Of a stretch of DNA of 41,370 nucleotides, positions 1 to 6,701 are shown piece by piece. The position numbers and the translations under genes were made by a program. Below the pieces are notes generated by a model. It was not told the origin of the DNA and made no database searches. It worked only from the letters and a program-made list of their open reading frames with translations. The stretch is from a virus. The stretch lies in IMG/VR virus record IMGVR_UViG_3300010399_000019, positions 1-41,370 of that record. One strand, given 5' to 3'. Position 1 is the stretch's first letter; each line of letters opens with the position of its first letter.

Positions 1-123
1 ACGAAATCGACGGGCTCCGAATTGAACGGACTGTGCTTATGAATCTCAGCCCGCAGCCTGTTAATTTCTTCGATCCTGTCAGACTCGGGCAAGTCGGAGA
101 GATAGTCAAAACTGATTCGGTAT
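1..123. repeat. Terminal direct repeat, left copy
   Basis: This stretch is identical to 41248-41370 at the other end of the window. The repeat shows that the sequence closes into a circle of about 41,247 bp. It could be an assembly overlap from a circular or permuted genome, or a true short terminal repeat of a linear virion genome. Coding sequence runs straight through it (the ParB-fold gene), which favours an assembly overlap over a dedicated packaging end. Confidence 0.95.
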
Positions 124-134
124 TTGGTTTTCAC
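1..134 (-). CDS. N-terminal part of the ParB-fold protein that continues at 41247-40707
   Basis: This is the first 45 or so codons of the ParB-fold gene described at the right end. The likely start is GTG at 134-132, beginning MKTKYRISFDYLSDLPES. It overlaps the TGA stop of the upstream 77-residue gene in a GTGA arrangement, and a strong GGAGG ribosome site lies five to ten bases upstream. An ATG inside the repeat (92) would give a product 14 residues shorter, but it lacks that ribosome site. Joined across the circle, the full protein is 224 residues. Confidence 0.85.
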   Translation of the reverse strand, partial: MKTKYRISFDYLSDLPESDRIEEINRLRAEIHKHSPFNSEPVDF

Positions 135-364
135 TTTCCCCTCCGAATCAGCCCCGCCTCTAATCGGTTAACGTGTCCCTCGATAATCGGGATTTGCTCT
201 CTGACCCGGCGCACGATATCAAACGGAATAGAAAAGTCTCTCGCGCACTCACGCTCCGCGTTCTGAACCTCGGAAAGAATAAGACGCGCCTTTGCTAACC
301 GTTCGTCCGACTTCTTTAATTCTTTCAACTCCGAAATATCTCTCTCAATCTTTCCTATGTCCAT
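131..364 (-). CDS. Small charged helical protein, first gene of minus-strand arm B
   Basis: The 77-residue product is rich in Lys, Glu and Arg and is predicted to be mostly helical, with a heptad-like N-terminal half (DIGKIERDISELKELKK). The ATG follows AAGGGGGATTA, a good ribosome site. Its stop overlaps the GTG of the ParB-fold gene, so the two are probably translated together. It is the first gene after the 676-790 promoter/terminator element, about 300 bases downstream of it. No family is recognised; coiled-coil accessory proteins of this size are common in phage early regions. Confidence 0.7.
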   Translation of the reverse strand: MDIGKIERDISELKELKKSDERLAKARLILSEVQNAERECARDFSIPFDIVRRVREQIPIIEGHVNRLEAGLIRRGK

Positions 365-675
365 TAATCCCCCTTACAATACCGACCAACTTCCCCCGGG
401 GTTGTATCCCCGTTGTGCGTTACTTCCGTCCGCTCCCCGCTCTCTGCCCCGGTCCTCTTTCCAGCCTACCTAGCTTCACTGGTGAGCCTTGTTTCAGAAA
501 GTCTAGTCTCTTTTCAGAGCCCCGTTGGTACCCGTTGACCGTCGGCGTCAGAGCGGGATTTGACGGGAGCTTTAACCGATTGATTGACGCTTCGGTCCCC
601 GTCGCGTAACTATTTGATTTGACGCTGCCCCGATCATTATTGATTCGTGAGCTTTCGGCCCGATAGACGCGCGGG
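365..675. other. Non-coding leader region between the terminator and the first arm-B gene
   Basis: No convincing gene is seen here. A long open frame on the minus strand (420-761) runs through the terminator hairpin and its U-tract and has an unnatural composition, so it is not called. The minus strand is purine-rich around 420-470. A short perfect hairpin (five pairs, six-base loop) lies at about 398-413, just ahead of the ribosome site of the 131-364 gene. The region may be an untranslated leader. Confidence 0.5.
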
Positions 676-726
676 CAAAAAAGAAGCCCCTCGGCAGAGA
701 ACCCGCTAAGGAACTTGCCGAGGGGC
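676..726 (-). terminator. Intrinsic terminator, minus strand
   Basis: On the minus strand an 11-bp perfect GC-rich stem (726-716 paired with 696-686) closes a 19-base loop and is followed by TTCTTTTTTG. It ends arm A (genes 3359 to 849) and also lies just downstream of the promoter at 762-790. Transcription from either source must pass it to reach the ParB-fold operon. Confidence 0.9.
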
Positions 727-752
727 AGATTGATTTTACGATTAGCGGGTTC
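686..752 (-). promoter_or_regulatory. Candidate antiterminator/attenuator overlapping the terminator
   Basis: The terminator loop contains 11 bases (709-699) perfectly complementary to 752-742, which lie at the very 5' end of the RNA expected from the 762-790 promoter. That helix and the terminator stem interleave in the order A-B-A'-B'. The link between A' and B' is only two bases, too short to span an 11-bp helix easily, so the two structures probably exclude each other. This is the layout of a transcription attenuator or switch. The trigger is unknown. A terminated RNA of about 80 nt acting as a small RNA is the alternative. Confidence 0.55.
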
Positions 753-761
753 ATGGCTCAT

Positions 762-790
762 AATCTATCACACTCGAAATAATTTAGCAA
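762..790 (-). promoter_or_regulatory. Sigma-70-like promoter, minus strand
   Basis: Reading the minus strand, TTGCTA (790-785) and TAGATT (767-762) are separated by 17 bases. The predicted start, near 755, puts the antiterminator arm within the first few bases of the RNA and the terminator about 30 bases later. Confidence 0.55.
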
Positions 791-848
791 CAACTTTGTC
801 ACCGACTCACCGATACCAAACAACGTCAAGCGGACAAAAAAGAGAGGA

Positions 849-1217
849 CTAGGACTGTTTCTCGACGTAGGAAATGGCTTCAGTCAGGATGATGAATGCG
901 CTATCTCCGACGCATTCCGATTGAAGAATCTCTCGCGCCTTTTCCACCGCCATTAAAAGTTTCCGCTCACGTTTCTCTGCGGCATCGGCCCTGTCTTGCT
1001 GACTTTTTCCCGCGTCATACATTAAGTCCCTAGACTCGCACAGACTCCGAAGCTCTTTTGAATCATTCCCGATAATCCGTTTTAGGTCTTCGTTATCCCT
1101 GCGGACCTTCGCCAGTTCATCGCTCAGTCTCTTGACCAGTTCGCAAGCCTTATCCCAATCCCATTCGGCTTGAAGCTCGGCGCTGGTCATGGATATGCGG
1201 TAGTCTGATTCGGTCAC
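849..1217 (-). CDS. Coiled-coil protein
   Basis: The 122-residue product is strongly heptad-like from about residue 25 to 105, rich in Glu, Lys, Arg and Leu, with no enzyme motif. The GTG start at 1217 overlaps the TGA of the upstream gene (GTGA), indicating coupled translation. It is the last gene of arm A before the terminator. Similar Ala/Glu-rich coiled-coil proteins occur at 35010-36454 in this genome, which may reflect a shared origin or only shared composition. Confidence 0.75.
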   Translation of the reverse strand: MTESDYRISMTSAELQAEWDWDKACELVKRLSDELAKVRRDNEDLKRIIGNDSKELRSLCESRDLMYDAGKSQQDRADAAEKRERKLLMAVEKAREILQSECVGDSAFIILTEAISYVEKQS

Positions 1218-1480
1218 GGTTTCCCCCTGTTGTCGATTATCGTTTGTGCGGCCTCAACGTCGCATTGAAGGCAGGCGGCTTTCTCTCCATAGCCGTCCGA
1301 AAACGATCCGTTGTCGCACGAACATTGATCGCGCAGAACATCGGCCAAACACTCGGCGCAAGTGGCCATTACCCGCGCACTTTCAAACGTCGTCCAGGCT
1401 AACGGCGCGTCCTTTGGATCGAAACAGCACAGAGGGAGATTGTTTATAGCGGACGATTTGACATGGATTAAGTCGCTCAC
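1214..1480 (-). CDS. Small cysteine-rich protein
   Basis: The 88-residue product has Cys clusters (LCC, TCAEC, QCSC, CLQC), suggesting one or two bound zinc ions. The start chosen is GTG at 1480, which follows GAGGGGGATTCC and overlaps the TGA of the 27-residue gene upstream. A farther ATG at 1534 would extend it through that micro-gene and has no ribosome site. The function is unknown; cysteine-knuckle proteins are frequent in phage early regions. Confidence 0.65.
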   Translation of the reverse strand: MSDLIHVKSSAINNLPLCCFDPKDAPLAWTTFESARVMATCAECLADVLRDQCSCDNGSFSDGYGEKAACLQCDVEAAQTIIDNRGKP

Positions 1481-1560
1481 GGAATCCCCCTCATCGCTAT
1501 AACTAGAAGTCCCAACGAAACCGCCATCCCGCACAAATCCAAGAACTCTCCGAAGTCCAT
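1477..1560 (-). CDS. 27-residue membrane micro-protein
   Basis: A short gene begins at ATG 1560 after AGGGGGACGAGAA. Its product has an acidic N-terminus (MDFGEFLDL) followed by a single hydrophobic helix and MRGIP. The TGA overlaps the GTG of the next gene. The strong ribosome site and the GTGA linkage argue that it is translated. Its role is unknown; it may also serve to deliver ribosomes to the following gene. Confidence 0.5.
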   Translation of the reverse strand: MDFGEFLDLCGMAVSLGLLVIAMRGIP

Positions 1561-1575
1561 TTCTCGTCCCCCTGG

Positions 1576-2199
1576 TTAGTGATGGTTAGCGGCCTTCGGC
1601 ACCGGATTACTAACGTCGTAACGGCTAGATTCTCCCTTCGGGTACGGTAAAACAGGATAGGCAAGATCACGCCTTAACTTACGTCGGTTAGGCCCGATGA
1701 ACGTAACATAGCGATGCTTGGCCGATCTATTCTTACGCCTGGACCTAGCTTCATCCGTCATTGAGTAGTGCCGCGAGTGCTTCCCTTCTCCGGGGTCTAC
1801 ATCGGTTCTAGGCTTGGAACATCCCGTATATATGAAATTTGTGGCCTGATATATGTAGCCTCTATGGCCCCAAGCCTCGTCACTATACGAAACTATGACT
1901 TTATCCCCCTGCTTTGATAAAAGTCTAAGGCAACCGGAAAGAAACTCAGACGCGGTATTCTTCGGAAGACCTTCGCGCAAAACAAGGCGGTTAAGCTCCC
2001 AAACTTTTTCCGAGTGTTTTCCGCCGCAGACCCCGCGACAAATCCAAGGCGAAGCGGGCTTACCGATAGTCAACGCTCCGCAATCCTCCCCGCCTATCAA
2101 AAGCTGGAAGCCAAAAGAAACGGAAGGAAGTCGGCGGGCATAGTGAACGTTCATAAGCCAATGCTCTATGGCTTTGCGGCGGCACTCGACGATTTCCAC
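1576..2199 (-). CDS. mom: Mom-like adenine modification enzyme (GNAT fold)
   Basis: The 207-residue product resembles the Mom family of phage Mu (Mom itself is about 230 residues). Mom converts adenine in phage DNA to N6-methylcarbamoyl-adenine and protects it from restriction. Recognisable family features are the N-terminal HWLMNVHYARRLPSVSF segment, GKPASPWICRGVCG, the ELNRLVL strand with LPKNTASEFLS, VSYSDEAWGHRGYIYQATN and a C-terminal HSRHYSM. The C-terminus is basic and probably binds DNA. The GTG start (2199) follows GAGGGAAAGAAGTA and touches the upstream TAG. The gene lies mid-operon in arm A. Assignment is by remembered motifs, not a search. Confidence 0.8.
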   Translation of the reverse strand: MEIVECRRKAIEHWLMNVHYARRLPSVSFGFQLLIGGEDCGALTIGKPASPWICRGVCGGKHSEKVWELNRLVLREGLPKNTASEFLSGCLRLLSKQGDKVIVSYSDEAWGHRGYIYQATNFIYTGCSKPRTDVDPGEGKHSRHYSMTDEARSRRKNRSAKHRYVTFIGPNRRKLRRDLAYPVLPYPKGESSRYDVSNPVPKAANHH

Positions 2200-2519
2200 T
2201 ACTTCTTTCCCTCGGCCTTGGCGATGGCGGCGCGGATGCGGAGATGCGCCTTACTCCCGGCCCGAAGATGGAATCCGTCAAACTTCATCCGTTCGGCTTC
2301 GTCGAGGCCGTTAAGAATGTCGCGCAGTTCGGCCAGCAGTTCCGGCGCGGCGGCGATGAGGCGGGCGTCGTCCTCCCCCACGTTTTCGGCGACAAACCAA
2401 ACCGCGCCGTCCTCAACAGGTCCGACGCCGCAGAGGTTTCGTGTTCCTGTCGGCGAGACGGCTTGCTTGCGATATTCCCACGGCCCCGGCGTGTGCGTCG
2501 TCTTGTTCTCGGTTTTCAT
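2199..2519 (-). CDS. Phage protein with TPGPW...AAPELLAEL motif
   Basis: The 106-residue product begins MKTENKTTHTPGPWEY and has the ARLIAAAPELLAELRDIL helix. This combination is widespread in phage small proteins of unknown function, often expressed early. ATG 2519 follows GGGGGAACTACAA. A related AAP(D/R)LL helix is found in the 2538-2825 and 37895-38566 proteins, so this genome has three members of the same loose family. The C-terminus is basic (AIAKAEGKK). Confidence 0.75.
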   Translation of the reverse strand: MKTENKTTHTPGPWEYRKQAVSPTGTRNLCGVGPVEDGAVWFVAENVGEDDARLIAAAPELLAELRDILNGLDEAERMKFDGFHLRAGSKAHLRIRAAIAKAEGKK

Positions 2520-2537
2520 TTGTAGTTCCCCCTTTGA

Positions 2538-2825
2538 TTAGATGTTGTTAGCGGACGCCTTTGAAATCGCGGCGCGAAGAATTGAAACCGGGGGCTCTCC
2601 ATAAGGCGGGAATGCAACCCGACCCTCGATTGCCTTAAGAGCAGAGCGGCAAGCATCAAGAAGGTCAGGCGCGGCAGTATGCAAGGGACACTGGATCATA
2701 TGCAACGAGTTCCATCGGCAACCGCAATCGGCTAGATAAAATCCTTTTGAATCGGGACCGACGAAAGTCCCCTTGGCCGGGAGTGCTTTAGGAAGTCTTA
2801 TTTCGTGCTTCTTACTGGTCGCCAT
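2538..2825 (-). CDS. Small phage protein with CxC and AAPDLL helix
   Basis: The 95-residue product has a basic N-terminus and an ADCGCRWNSLHMIQCPLH segment with Cys and His spaced as in a metal site. It ends in a helix starting TAAPDLLDACRSALKAIEG, resembling that of the neighbouring 2199-2519 protein. ATG 2825 follows GGGGGTCGTTAAT. The function is unknown. Confidence 0.7.
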   Translation of the reverse strand: MATSKKHEIRLPKALPAKGTFVGPDSKGFYLADCGCRWNSLHMIQCPLHTAAPDLLDACRSALKAIEGRVAFPPYGEPPVSILRAAISKASANNI

Positions 2826-2826
2826 A

Positions 2827-2961
2827 TTAACGACCCCCTAGAGCGATTTGGGTCTCTTTCGAGGAACGGCAATCAACGCAAGAGCCATCATGACGAAGCG
2901 GGCAAGTGCTTCCGCAGGCCGGGCACATCTCTTTTTTATCCCCTTCCGCTTTGGTTTCCAT
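2827..2961 (-). CDS. 44-residue zinc-ribbon-like protein
   Basis: The short product has CPAC (residues 13-16), a third Cys at 20, and CVDC (28-31), a plausible zinc knuckle. The start chosen is ATG 2961, after AGGGGAATGAAA; an in-frame ATG lies two codons upstream at 2967. The TAA almost abuts the ATG of the 2825 gene. The function is unknown. Confidence 0.55.
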   Translation of the reverse strand: METKAEGDKKEMCPACGSTCPLRHDGSCVDCRSSKETQIALGGR

Positions 2962-2991
2962 TTTCATTCCCCTTGGTTCCTGTCTTAACTA

Positions 2992-3087
2992 CTAGTCCCA
3001 GCGGTCCAGATAAAGAGCATACGCGAAGGCGGCGATAAAACAAACTAGCGGAATGAGGCAGATAAAGACGCCCGTTGAGTGTTTCAC
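2992..3087 (-). CDS. 31-residue single-helix membrane micro-protein
   Basis: A GTG start at 3087 overlaps the TGA of the upstream gene (GTGA). After MKHSTG comes one hydrophobic helix (VFICLIPLVCFIAAFAYALY) and the tail LDRWD. The linkage and clean membrane helix suggest a real product. The function is unknown. Confidence 0.45.
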   Translation of the reverse strand: MKHSTGVFICLIPLVCFIAAFAYALYLDRWD

Positions 3088-3359
3088 CGCTCCACCTGGA
3101 TAACGGATTCCTCATGCTCGGCCCCGTCCTCGCGGACGTAAACGATTTTAGTATAGCTCGAAATCGTCTGCTTGCGGATTTGATTGCGCGGGTCAAGACT
3201 CCCGGCGAACGAATCCCCGGCACACTTCAAAGTCCGAGTACCATCCTTCAGGCTTCCGAGGACACCCAGGCACCACTTCTCAAAATCATAAGCGCGGACG
3301 GCGACCGCTTCACCGTCGGGGAAACCACACTTCGCAACCGTCGTCCAGTTCTTCTTCAT
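3084..3359 (-). CDS. First gene of arm A, hypothetical protein
   Basis: The start chosen is ATG 3359, giving 91 residues that begin MKKNWTTVAKCGFPDGEAV. An ATG seven codons upstream overlaps the promoter area. The product is a mixed alpha/beta small protein with two Cys and no motif I recognise. It lies 22 bases downstream of the predicted transcript start of the 3388-3416 promoter. A TGGTATGAT extended -10-like sequence just before the ATG could also give a leaderless message. Confidence 0.65.
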   Translation of the reverse strand: MKKNWTTVAKCGFPDGEAVAVRAYDFEKWCLGVLGSLKDGTRTLKCAGDSFAGSLDPRNQIRKQTISSYTKIVYVREDGAEHEESVIQVER

Positions 3360-3387
3360 GCCTAAATCATACCACGGCACCGATACT

Positions 3388-3416
3388 ATTACATGGGTCT
3401 TTGGACCTAGTCACAA
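3388..3416 (-). promoter_or_regulatory. Promoter for arm A, minus strand
   Basis: Reading the minus strand, TTGTGA (3416-3411) and TGTAAT (3393-3388) are 17 bases apart. A small inverted repeat (GGTC-TTTG-GACC on the plus strand, about 3395-3406) fills the spacer and could be an operator. It is divergent from the plus-strand promoter at 3480-3508. Confidence 0.6.
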
Positions 3417-3479
3417 AAAGTTTACATGGTGTTCGATTTCTGTTCGATACCAAGATGGTTACATATGACGGCCTGGGTC

Positions 3480-3508
3480 TTGATAAATCGGCAATACTCC
3501 TGTAATAT
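3480..3508 (+). promoter_or_regulatory. Promoter for the plus-strand arm
   Basis: TTGATA (3480-3485) and TAATAT (3503-3508) are separated by 17 bases. The predicted start is close to 3515, immediately at the GTG of the lipoprotein gene. Confidence 0.65.
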
Positions 3509-3515
3509 ATCCTTT

Positions 3516-3710
3516 GTGGATTTCAGAGAGCGTGGCGAGACTCGATCATCGTCCGTTCTCGGGCCGCTGGCAGTAGTTCCCCTTCTGCTCGTGGCCTATC
3601 TTTTTTCCGGCTGCTCATCGGTTGAGACGTTTAAGGGGATCAGGGTAAGCAAGTTGGACTGTCGTAGCGTTCAAGGCGTCCCGGCTGTCTGTCCTATTGC
3701 GGATAATTGA
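3516..3710 (+). CDS. Small lipoprotein
   Basis: From GTG 3516 the 64-residue product has a charged N-region (MDFRERGETRSSS), a hydrophobic stretch and a lipobox LFSGC at about residue 34. After cleavage a mature part of about 30 residues with two further Cys would be anchored to a membrane. The predicted transcript start is at or next to the GTG, so the message may be leaderless; no upstream ribosome site is seen. Phage lipoproteins of this size can block superinfection (for example Cor and Llp-type proteins), but no homology to them is claimed. An ATG at 3426 lies upstream of the promoter and is not preferred. Confidence 0.55.
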   Translation: MDFRERGETRSSSVLGPLAVVPLLLVAYLFSGCSSVETFKGIRVSKLDCRSVQGVPAVCPIADN

Positions 3711-3761
3711 CGTTCATGTTATGCTGTTCCGGTCTACTGAAAAACACAGAGAGGATAAATA

Positions 3762-4091
3762 ATGGAAACGTCAGCACTCGGACTCGCCAACTATAAATCG
3801 TACATTGGCGGCGCTGTTGCCGGAAGCCCTGTCGCCGCCCATCCTCGGCCTTCTCGTCTAGATGCGGTTTTGGATCAAAACGGTAATAATGTCGAAAGAC
3901 TCGTTGGTCTGATTGACAAGCTCCGTGCGGTTCGCTCTCGTTTTCTGGGAGAAATCCCGGAGAACCCGCAAAATAATGAGGCGCGGGCGTTGAAGTCTGG
4001 TCACGTTGGACGCCTTGAAGATCAGGCCGAGGGAATCTCTTTCGGTCTTTCTCAGTGTCATGAAATCGTCGAGGACATTCTTAGGCTTTAG
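3762..4091 (+). CDS. Hypothetical protein with helical C-terminal half
   Basis: The 109-residue product starts at ATG 3762 after AGAGAGGATAAATA. The N-terminal 35 residues are Gly/Ala/Pro-rich and probably flexible. The rest is helical and amphipathic (NVERLVGLIDKLRAVRSRFL, then EDQAEGISFGLSQCHEIVED). No family is recognised. It is the last gene before a terminator, so with the lipoprotein it forms a short separate unit. Confidence 0.7.
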   Translation: METSALGLANYKSYIGGAVAGSPVAAHPRPSRLDAVLDQNGNNVERLVGLIDKLRAVRSRFLGEIPENPQNNEARALKSGHVGRLEDQAEGISFGLSQCHEIVEDILRL

Positions 4092-4419
4092 TCCCAGGAT
4101 ACACTAGCGCAATGGGACCGCGAGACTTCATCGAGACAGGACATTAATGAGCCGGAGGGCCCGCACGATCCCAACTTGATTTTGTCCGAAACCTGGACGC
4201 ATCCGCGCTAGATAAAATCGCAATGACCTGTTAGACTGTAACCGTTCAGGCTTATGGGGCGCATGAAATATAGATGCGCCAAACTTTATCCTTCCGGCCG
4301 TCCGCGCCTAATCCCCTTGGTGCTGGACGGCCTTTTTATTTCGCCCCTGGCCTGAACAATCAGGGACAACGTGCCGCCCCGCTAGAGAAATCTGGCGTGG
4401 GCAATTTTTTGGGCGACGA
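4092..4419 (+). other. Intergenic region with hairpins and terminator
   Basis: No gene is supported in this 328-base stretch. It holds a 7-bp hairpin at 4258-4280 (GGCGCAT/ATGCGCC), the terminator at 4296-4341 and a weak 5-bp hairpin near 4350. No strong promoter is apparent between the terminator and the HNH gene, so the virion genes may depend on read-through, antitermination or a phage-specific promoter. Confidence 0.6.
4296..4341 (+). terminator. Intrinsic terminator, plus strand
   Basis: An 8-bp stem (GGCCGTCC at 4296-4303 with GGACGGCC at 4325-4332) is followed by TTTTTATTT. It separates the lipoprotein unit from the HNH/terminase operon. Confidence 0.85.
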
Positions 4420-4977
4420 ATGAAAGAACACGAAATGATCGCCTCAATCCGTTTGAGAAAGTGGTCATGCGTTGTTTATAGCGCAATTTGTGATGAATGC
4501 GGGGATGTAGGATTTAGCCGAAATAAATCTCAAAGGAATGGCGATAGGTATTACTGTTCGCGTGAATGCACCTTTAAAAATAGCGCAAAAGGACCCGCAT
4601 CGTTTCATTGGAAGGGTGGTAGGCGCGAGCAACTAGGCTATATCAGCGTTTATGCTCCTGGTCATCCGAGCGCAAATAAAACTCTATGTGTTCGTGAGCA
4701 TCGTCTTGTTATGGAGCGCCATCTTGGGCGTTATTTGAAGCCATCTGAGAATGTGCATCACAAGAATGGAAATCGTTCAGACAATAGAATCGAGAACCTT
4801 GAGCTTTGGGCAAAGCCGCAGGCCCCCGGGCAGCGGGTTTCAGACCTGGTGGATTGGGTAATAGATAACTATCAGGATGAAATTGAGGCTAAATTAACTG
4901 TCCGAAAACTGGTCCAGTCGATCATTGATAGGGTTAGCACTATTAAGAATGGCGGGACTGAGATCAATGCCATTTGA
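4420..4977 (+). CDS. HNH endonuclease next to the terminase genes
   Basis: The 185-residue product has an N-terminal Cys-rich knuckle (CDECGDVGFSRNKS and YCSRECT, residues 24-51) and a classic HNH core. EHRLVMERHLGR is followed by VHHKNGNRSDNRIENLELW at about residues 112-130, containing the catalytic His-His and the Asn of the motif. The base composition is more AT-rich than the following genes, typical of mobile HNH nucleases. Phages with HK97-type packaging machinery often carry an HNH protein beside the terminase, where it can be required for DNA cleavage during packaging. A selfish homing role is the alternative. The end overlaps the TerS start. Confidence 0.85.
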   Translation: MKEHEMIASIRLRKWSCVVYSAICDECGDVGFSRNKSQRNGDRYYCSRECTFKNSAKGPASFHWKGGRREQLGYISVYAPGHPSANKTLCVREHRLVMERHLGRYLKPSENVHHKNGNRSDNRIENLELWAKPQAPGQRVSDLVDWVIDNYQDEIEAKLTVRKLVQSIIDRVSTIKNGGTEINAI

Positions 4978-5317
4978 AAAAGGAAAAAGCGGTAATCCAG
5001 GAGGACGCCCCCCCAAATCGCAGGCCCAGGTTATTTTCGAGGAGAAATGCCGAAATTGGGCTGCTCTTTTCGCTTTCGATAAACTCAAGAAATGCGCGGA
5101 TAGTCCCGATCCAAAAGCGAGTCATGCCGCGACCAAAGAGATTCTTGATAGGGCCTTTGGAAAATCGGTTGAGACTAGCGTAATCGACGCGAATGTTACC
5201 CCCATCGCTGGAAGCACAATTGGCGAGCTTGAGGCAGGAATTGCCTCGCTTATCGGAGCAGCAAAGGCAGGAAGCGGGACAGTGGCTAGCAAAACTGAAG
5301 TGGACTCAGGAAAATGA
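4967..5317 (+). CDS. Putative small terminase subunit (DUF5681-like N-terminus)
   Basis: From ATG 4967 the 116-residue product begins MPFEKGKSGNPGGRPPKS, the basic Gly/Pro-rich signature of DUF5681 proteins that regularly precede large terminases. A helical segment follows with ASHAATKEILDRAFGK. Upstream in-frame starts (4949, 4925) would add up to 14 residues not typical of the family. The gene overlaps the HNH gene by 11 bases and TerL by about 125 bases. It would recognise phage DNA and regulate TerL. Assignment rests on the motif and gene order. Confidence 0.65.
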   Translation: MPFEKGKSGNPGGRPPKSQAQVIFEEKCRNWAALFAFDKLKKCADSPDPKASHAATKEILDRAFGKSVETSVIDANVTPIAGSTIGELEAGIASLIGAAKAGSGTVASKTEVDSGK

Positions 5318-6701
5318 AGCGATACGCCTATTCCAGCCTACAGGTGGACAAGAAGCCTTCATCCGAGACATTGAAGGCGGCTTCATTTGCATTTCCGGCG
5401 CTGGCAATGGCTGGGGCAAGTCAGAGATGCTAGCCGCGATCTTCGCCGCCGCTTTCTGGCCCGCGATGGCTCCGGCGGCGCTTGCTATTCCGTCATTCCA
5501 AGACTGGAAGTATCCGAAGCGAGCCCGCATTTATTCAGGTCCTGCGGAGCTAGAGGAAATTGGATCACTCCAAACCGCAATCAAAAGACTTTTCCCCAGG
5601 GGTCATTACGAAGCAGTTAAGGGGCGATACTCTTATCCGTCTGTATTCCACACTGACACCGGATGGATTCTTGACCTTTTCAGCTACGAACGGGACGCGG
5701 CGGAGGCGGCTGGCCCGAATATCGGTCTCCAGGGGCTTAATGAACCACCGCCTGAACCTCTCTACAAAGAAGCCGTAGCCCGTTCCCGATCAGGCGGTTA
5801 TATCATCGGCGGCTTCACTTCCCTGCTCGATAATGTGTGGGTTGTCGATGGCCTTCTAAACAAGGCCGATGGAAAAAATATTCGCGTTCGTTATGGTTCT
5901 AGCTGCGAGAACTGCAAGACCCACGGCGTTAACGGGAACCTCGAACATGAGCAGATCGAAAAGGTGCTGTCACAGTATGACCCGGACGAGCGTGAGGCCA
6001 GGTTTACCGGCCGCCCCCTCTCCATGTCCGGGCGCATCTTCAAGGCGTTCGATCCTGCTGTTCACGTCGCGGCTGATGAATTCCTGCCTCCAACGGATGA
6101 GCCTGTCTCTATTGGTATGGCGGTTGACCCGGCCATAGGCAAGCCTCTCGCGATCCTTTGGTACTACGTTGACAGGGCTGGAATCGTCCACATCTATGAC
6201 GAGCATCCCGAGATTCAGTTCGAGGGGGCCAAAGACTCCAATTTGACGGTCAAGGAATACGCAGATTTGATCCGTACCCGAGAAAATGGGCGGCAAATCG
6301 AGACGCGCATCCTCGACCGCCACTTCGGCAATGTCCGCAGGACGATGGGCGGACTGACGTTGCGTGACGAGTTCAATGAGGTCGGGATTGAATTCCAAGA
6401 CTCCTACTCGCTTGGCGGCGAGGAAGTTGAGACAGGGATTCAGAAGGTTAAGGAATACCTTCGGTGGGATGCGTCGAAGCCTATGGACGCTCTCAATCGT
6501 CCCCGCCTCAGGATTTCGCCTAAGTGCAAGAATCTAATCGCGGCCATGAAGATGTGGGGGCGCGATCCAAAGACGGGTAAGCCTAAAGAGGAGTTCAAGG
6601 ACTTCGCTGACGTTCTGCGCTATATCCTGATGACCAATCCAGAGATTGATGTTGCCCGCGCCTGGACAGGGACAAAGCCTTACTATGGGGTGAATAGCTA
6701 A
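5193..6701 (+). CDS. terL: Large terminase subunit (packaging ATPase and nuclease)
   Basis: The 502-residue length is normal for TerL. An N-terminal helical lead (about residues 1-45) precedes the ATPase. The Walker A motif is GAGNGWGKS (residues 69-77), and an IGLQGLNEPPP strand at about 175 supplies the Walker B-like acidic position. The RNase H-type nuclease begins near residue 308 (GMAVDPA), with further acidic residues in RILDRHF (about 375) and FADVLRYI (about 470). The first 40 codons overlap the TerS reading frame. Downstream TTG codons near 5239 could also serve as start, but the N-terminal helix looks genuine. It powers DNA translocation into the prohead through the portal. Confidence 0.92.
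   Translation: MLPPSLEAQLASLRQELPRLSEQQRQEAGQWLAKLKWTQENEAIRLFQPTGGQEAFIRDIEGGFICISGAGNGWGKSEMLAAIFAAAFWPAMAPAALAIPSFQDWKYPKRARIYSGPAELEEIGSLQTAIKRLFPRGHYEAVKGRYSYPSVFHTDTGWILDLFSYERDAAEAAGPNIGLQGLNEPPPEPLYKEAVARSRSGGYIIGGFTSLLDNVWVVDGLLNKADGKNIRVRYGSSCENCKTHGVNGNLEHEQIEKVLSQYDPDEREARFTGRPLSMSGRIFKAFDPAVHVAADEFLPPTDEPVSIGMAVDPAIGKPLAILWYYVDRAGIVHIYDEHPEIQFEGAKDSNLTVKEYADLIRTRENGRQIETRILDRHFGNVRRTMGGLTLRDEFNEVGIEFQDSYSLGGEEVETGIQKVKEYLRWDASKPMDALNRPRLRISPKCKNLIAAMKMWGRDPKTGKPKEEFKDFADVLRYILMTNPEIDVARAWTGTKPYYGVNS

Noticed and set aside
398-413. Short GC hairpin as a terminator
   Set aside because: Five base pairs and no U-tract on either strand.
420-761. 113-residue open frame on the minus strand
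   Set aside because: It runs through the terminator stem and U-tract, and its composition is not protein-like.
4258-4280. Hairpin GGCGCAT/ATGCGCC as a second terminator
   Set aside because: No U-tract follows (AAACTTTATCC); it may support the terminator just downstream but is not one itself.
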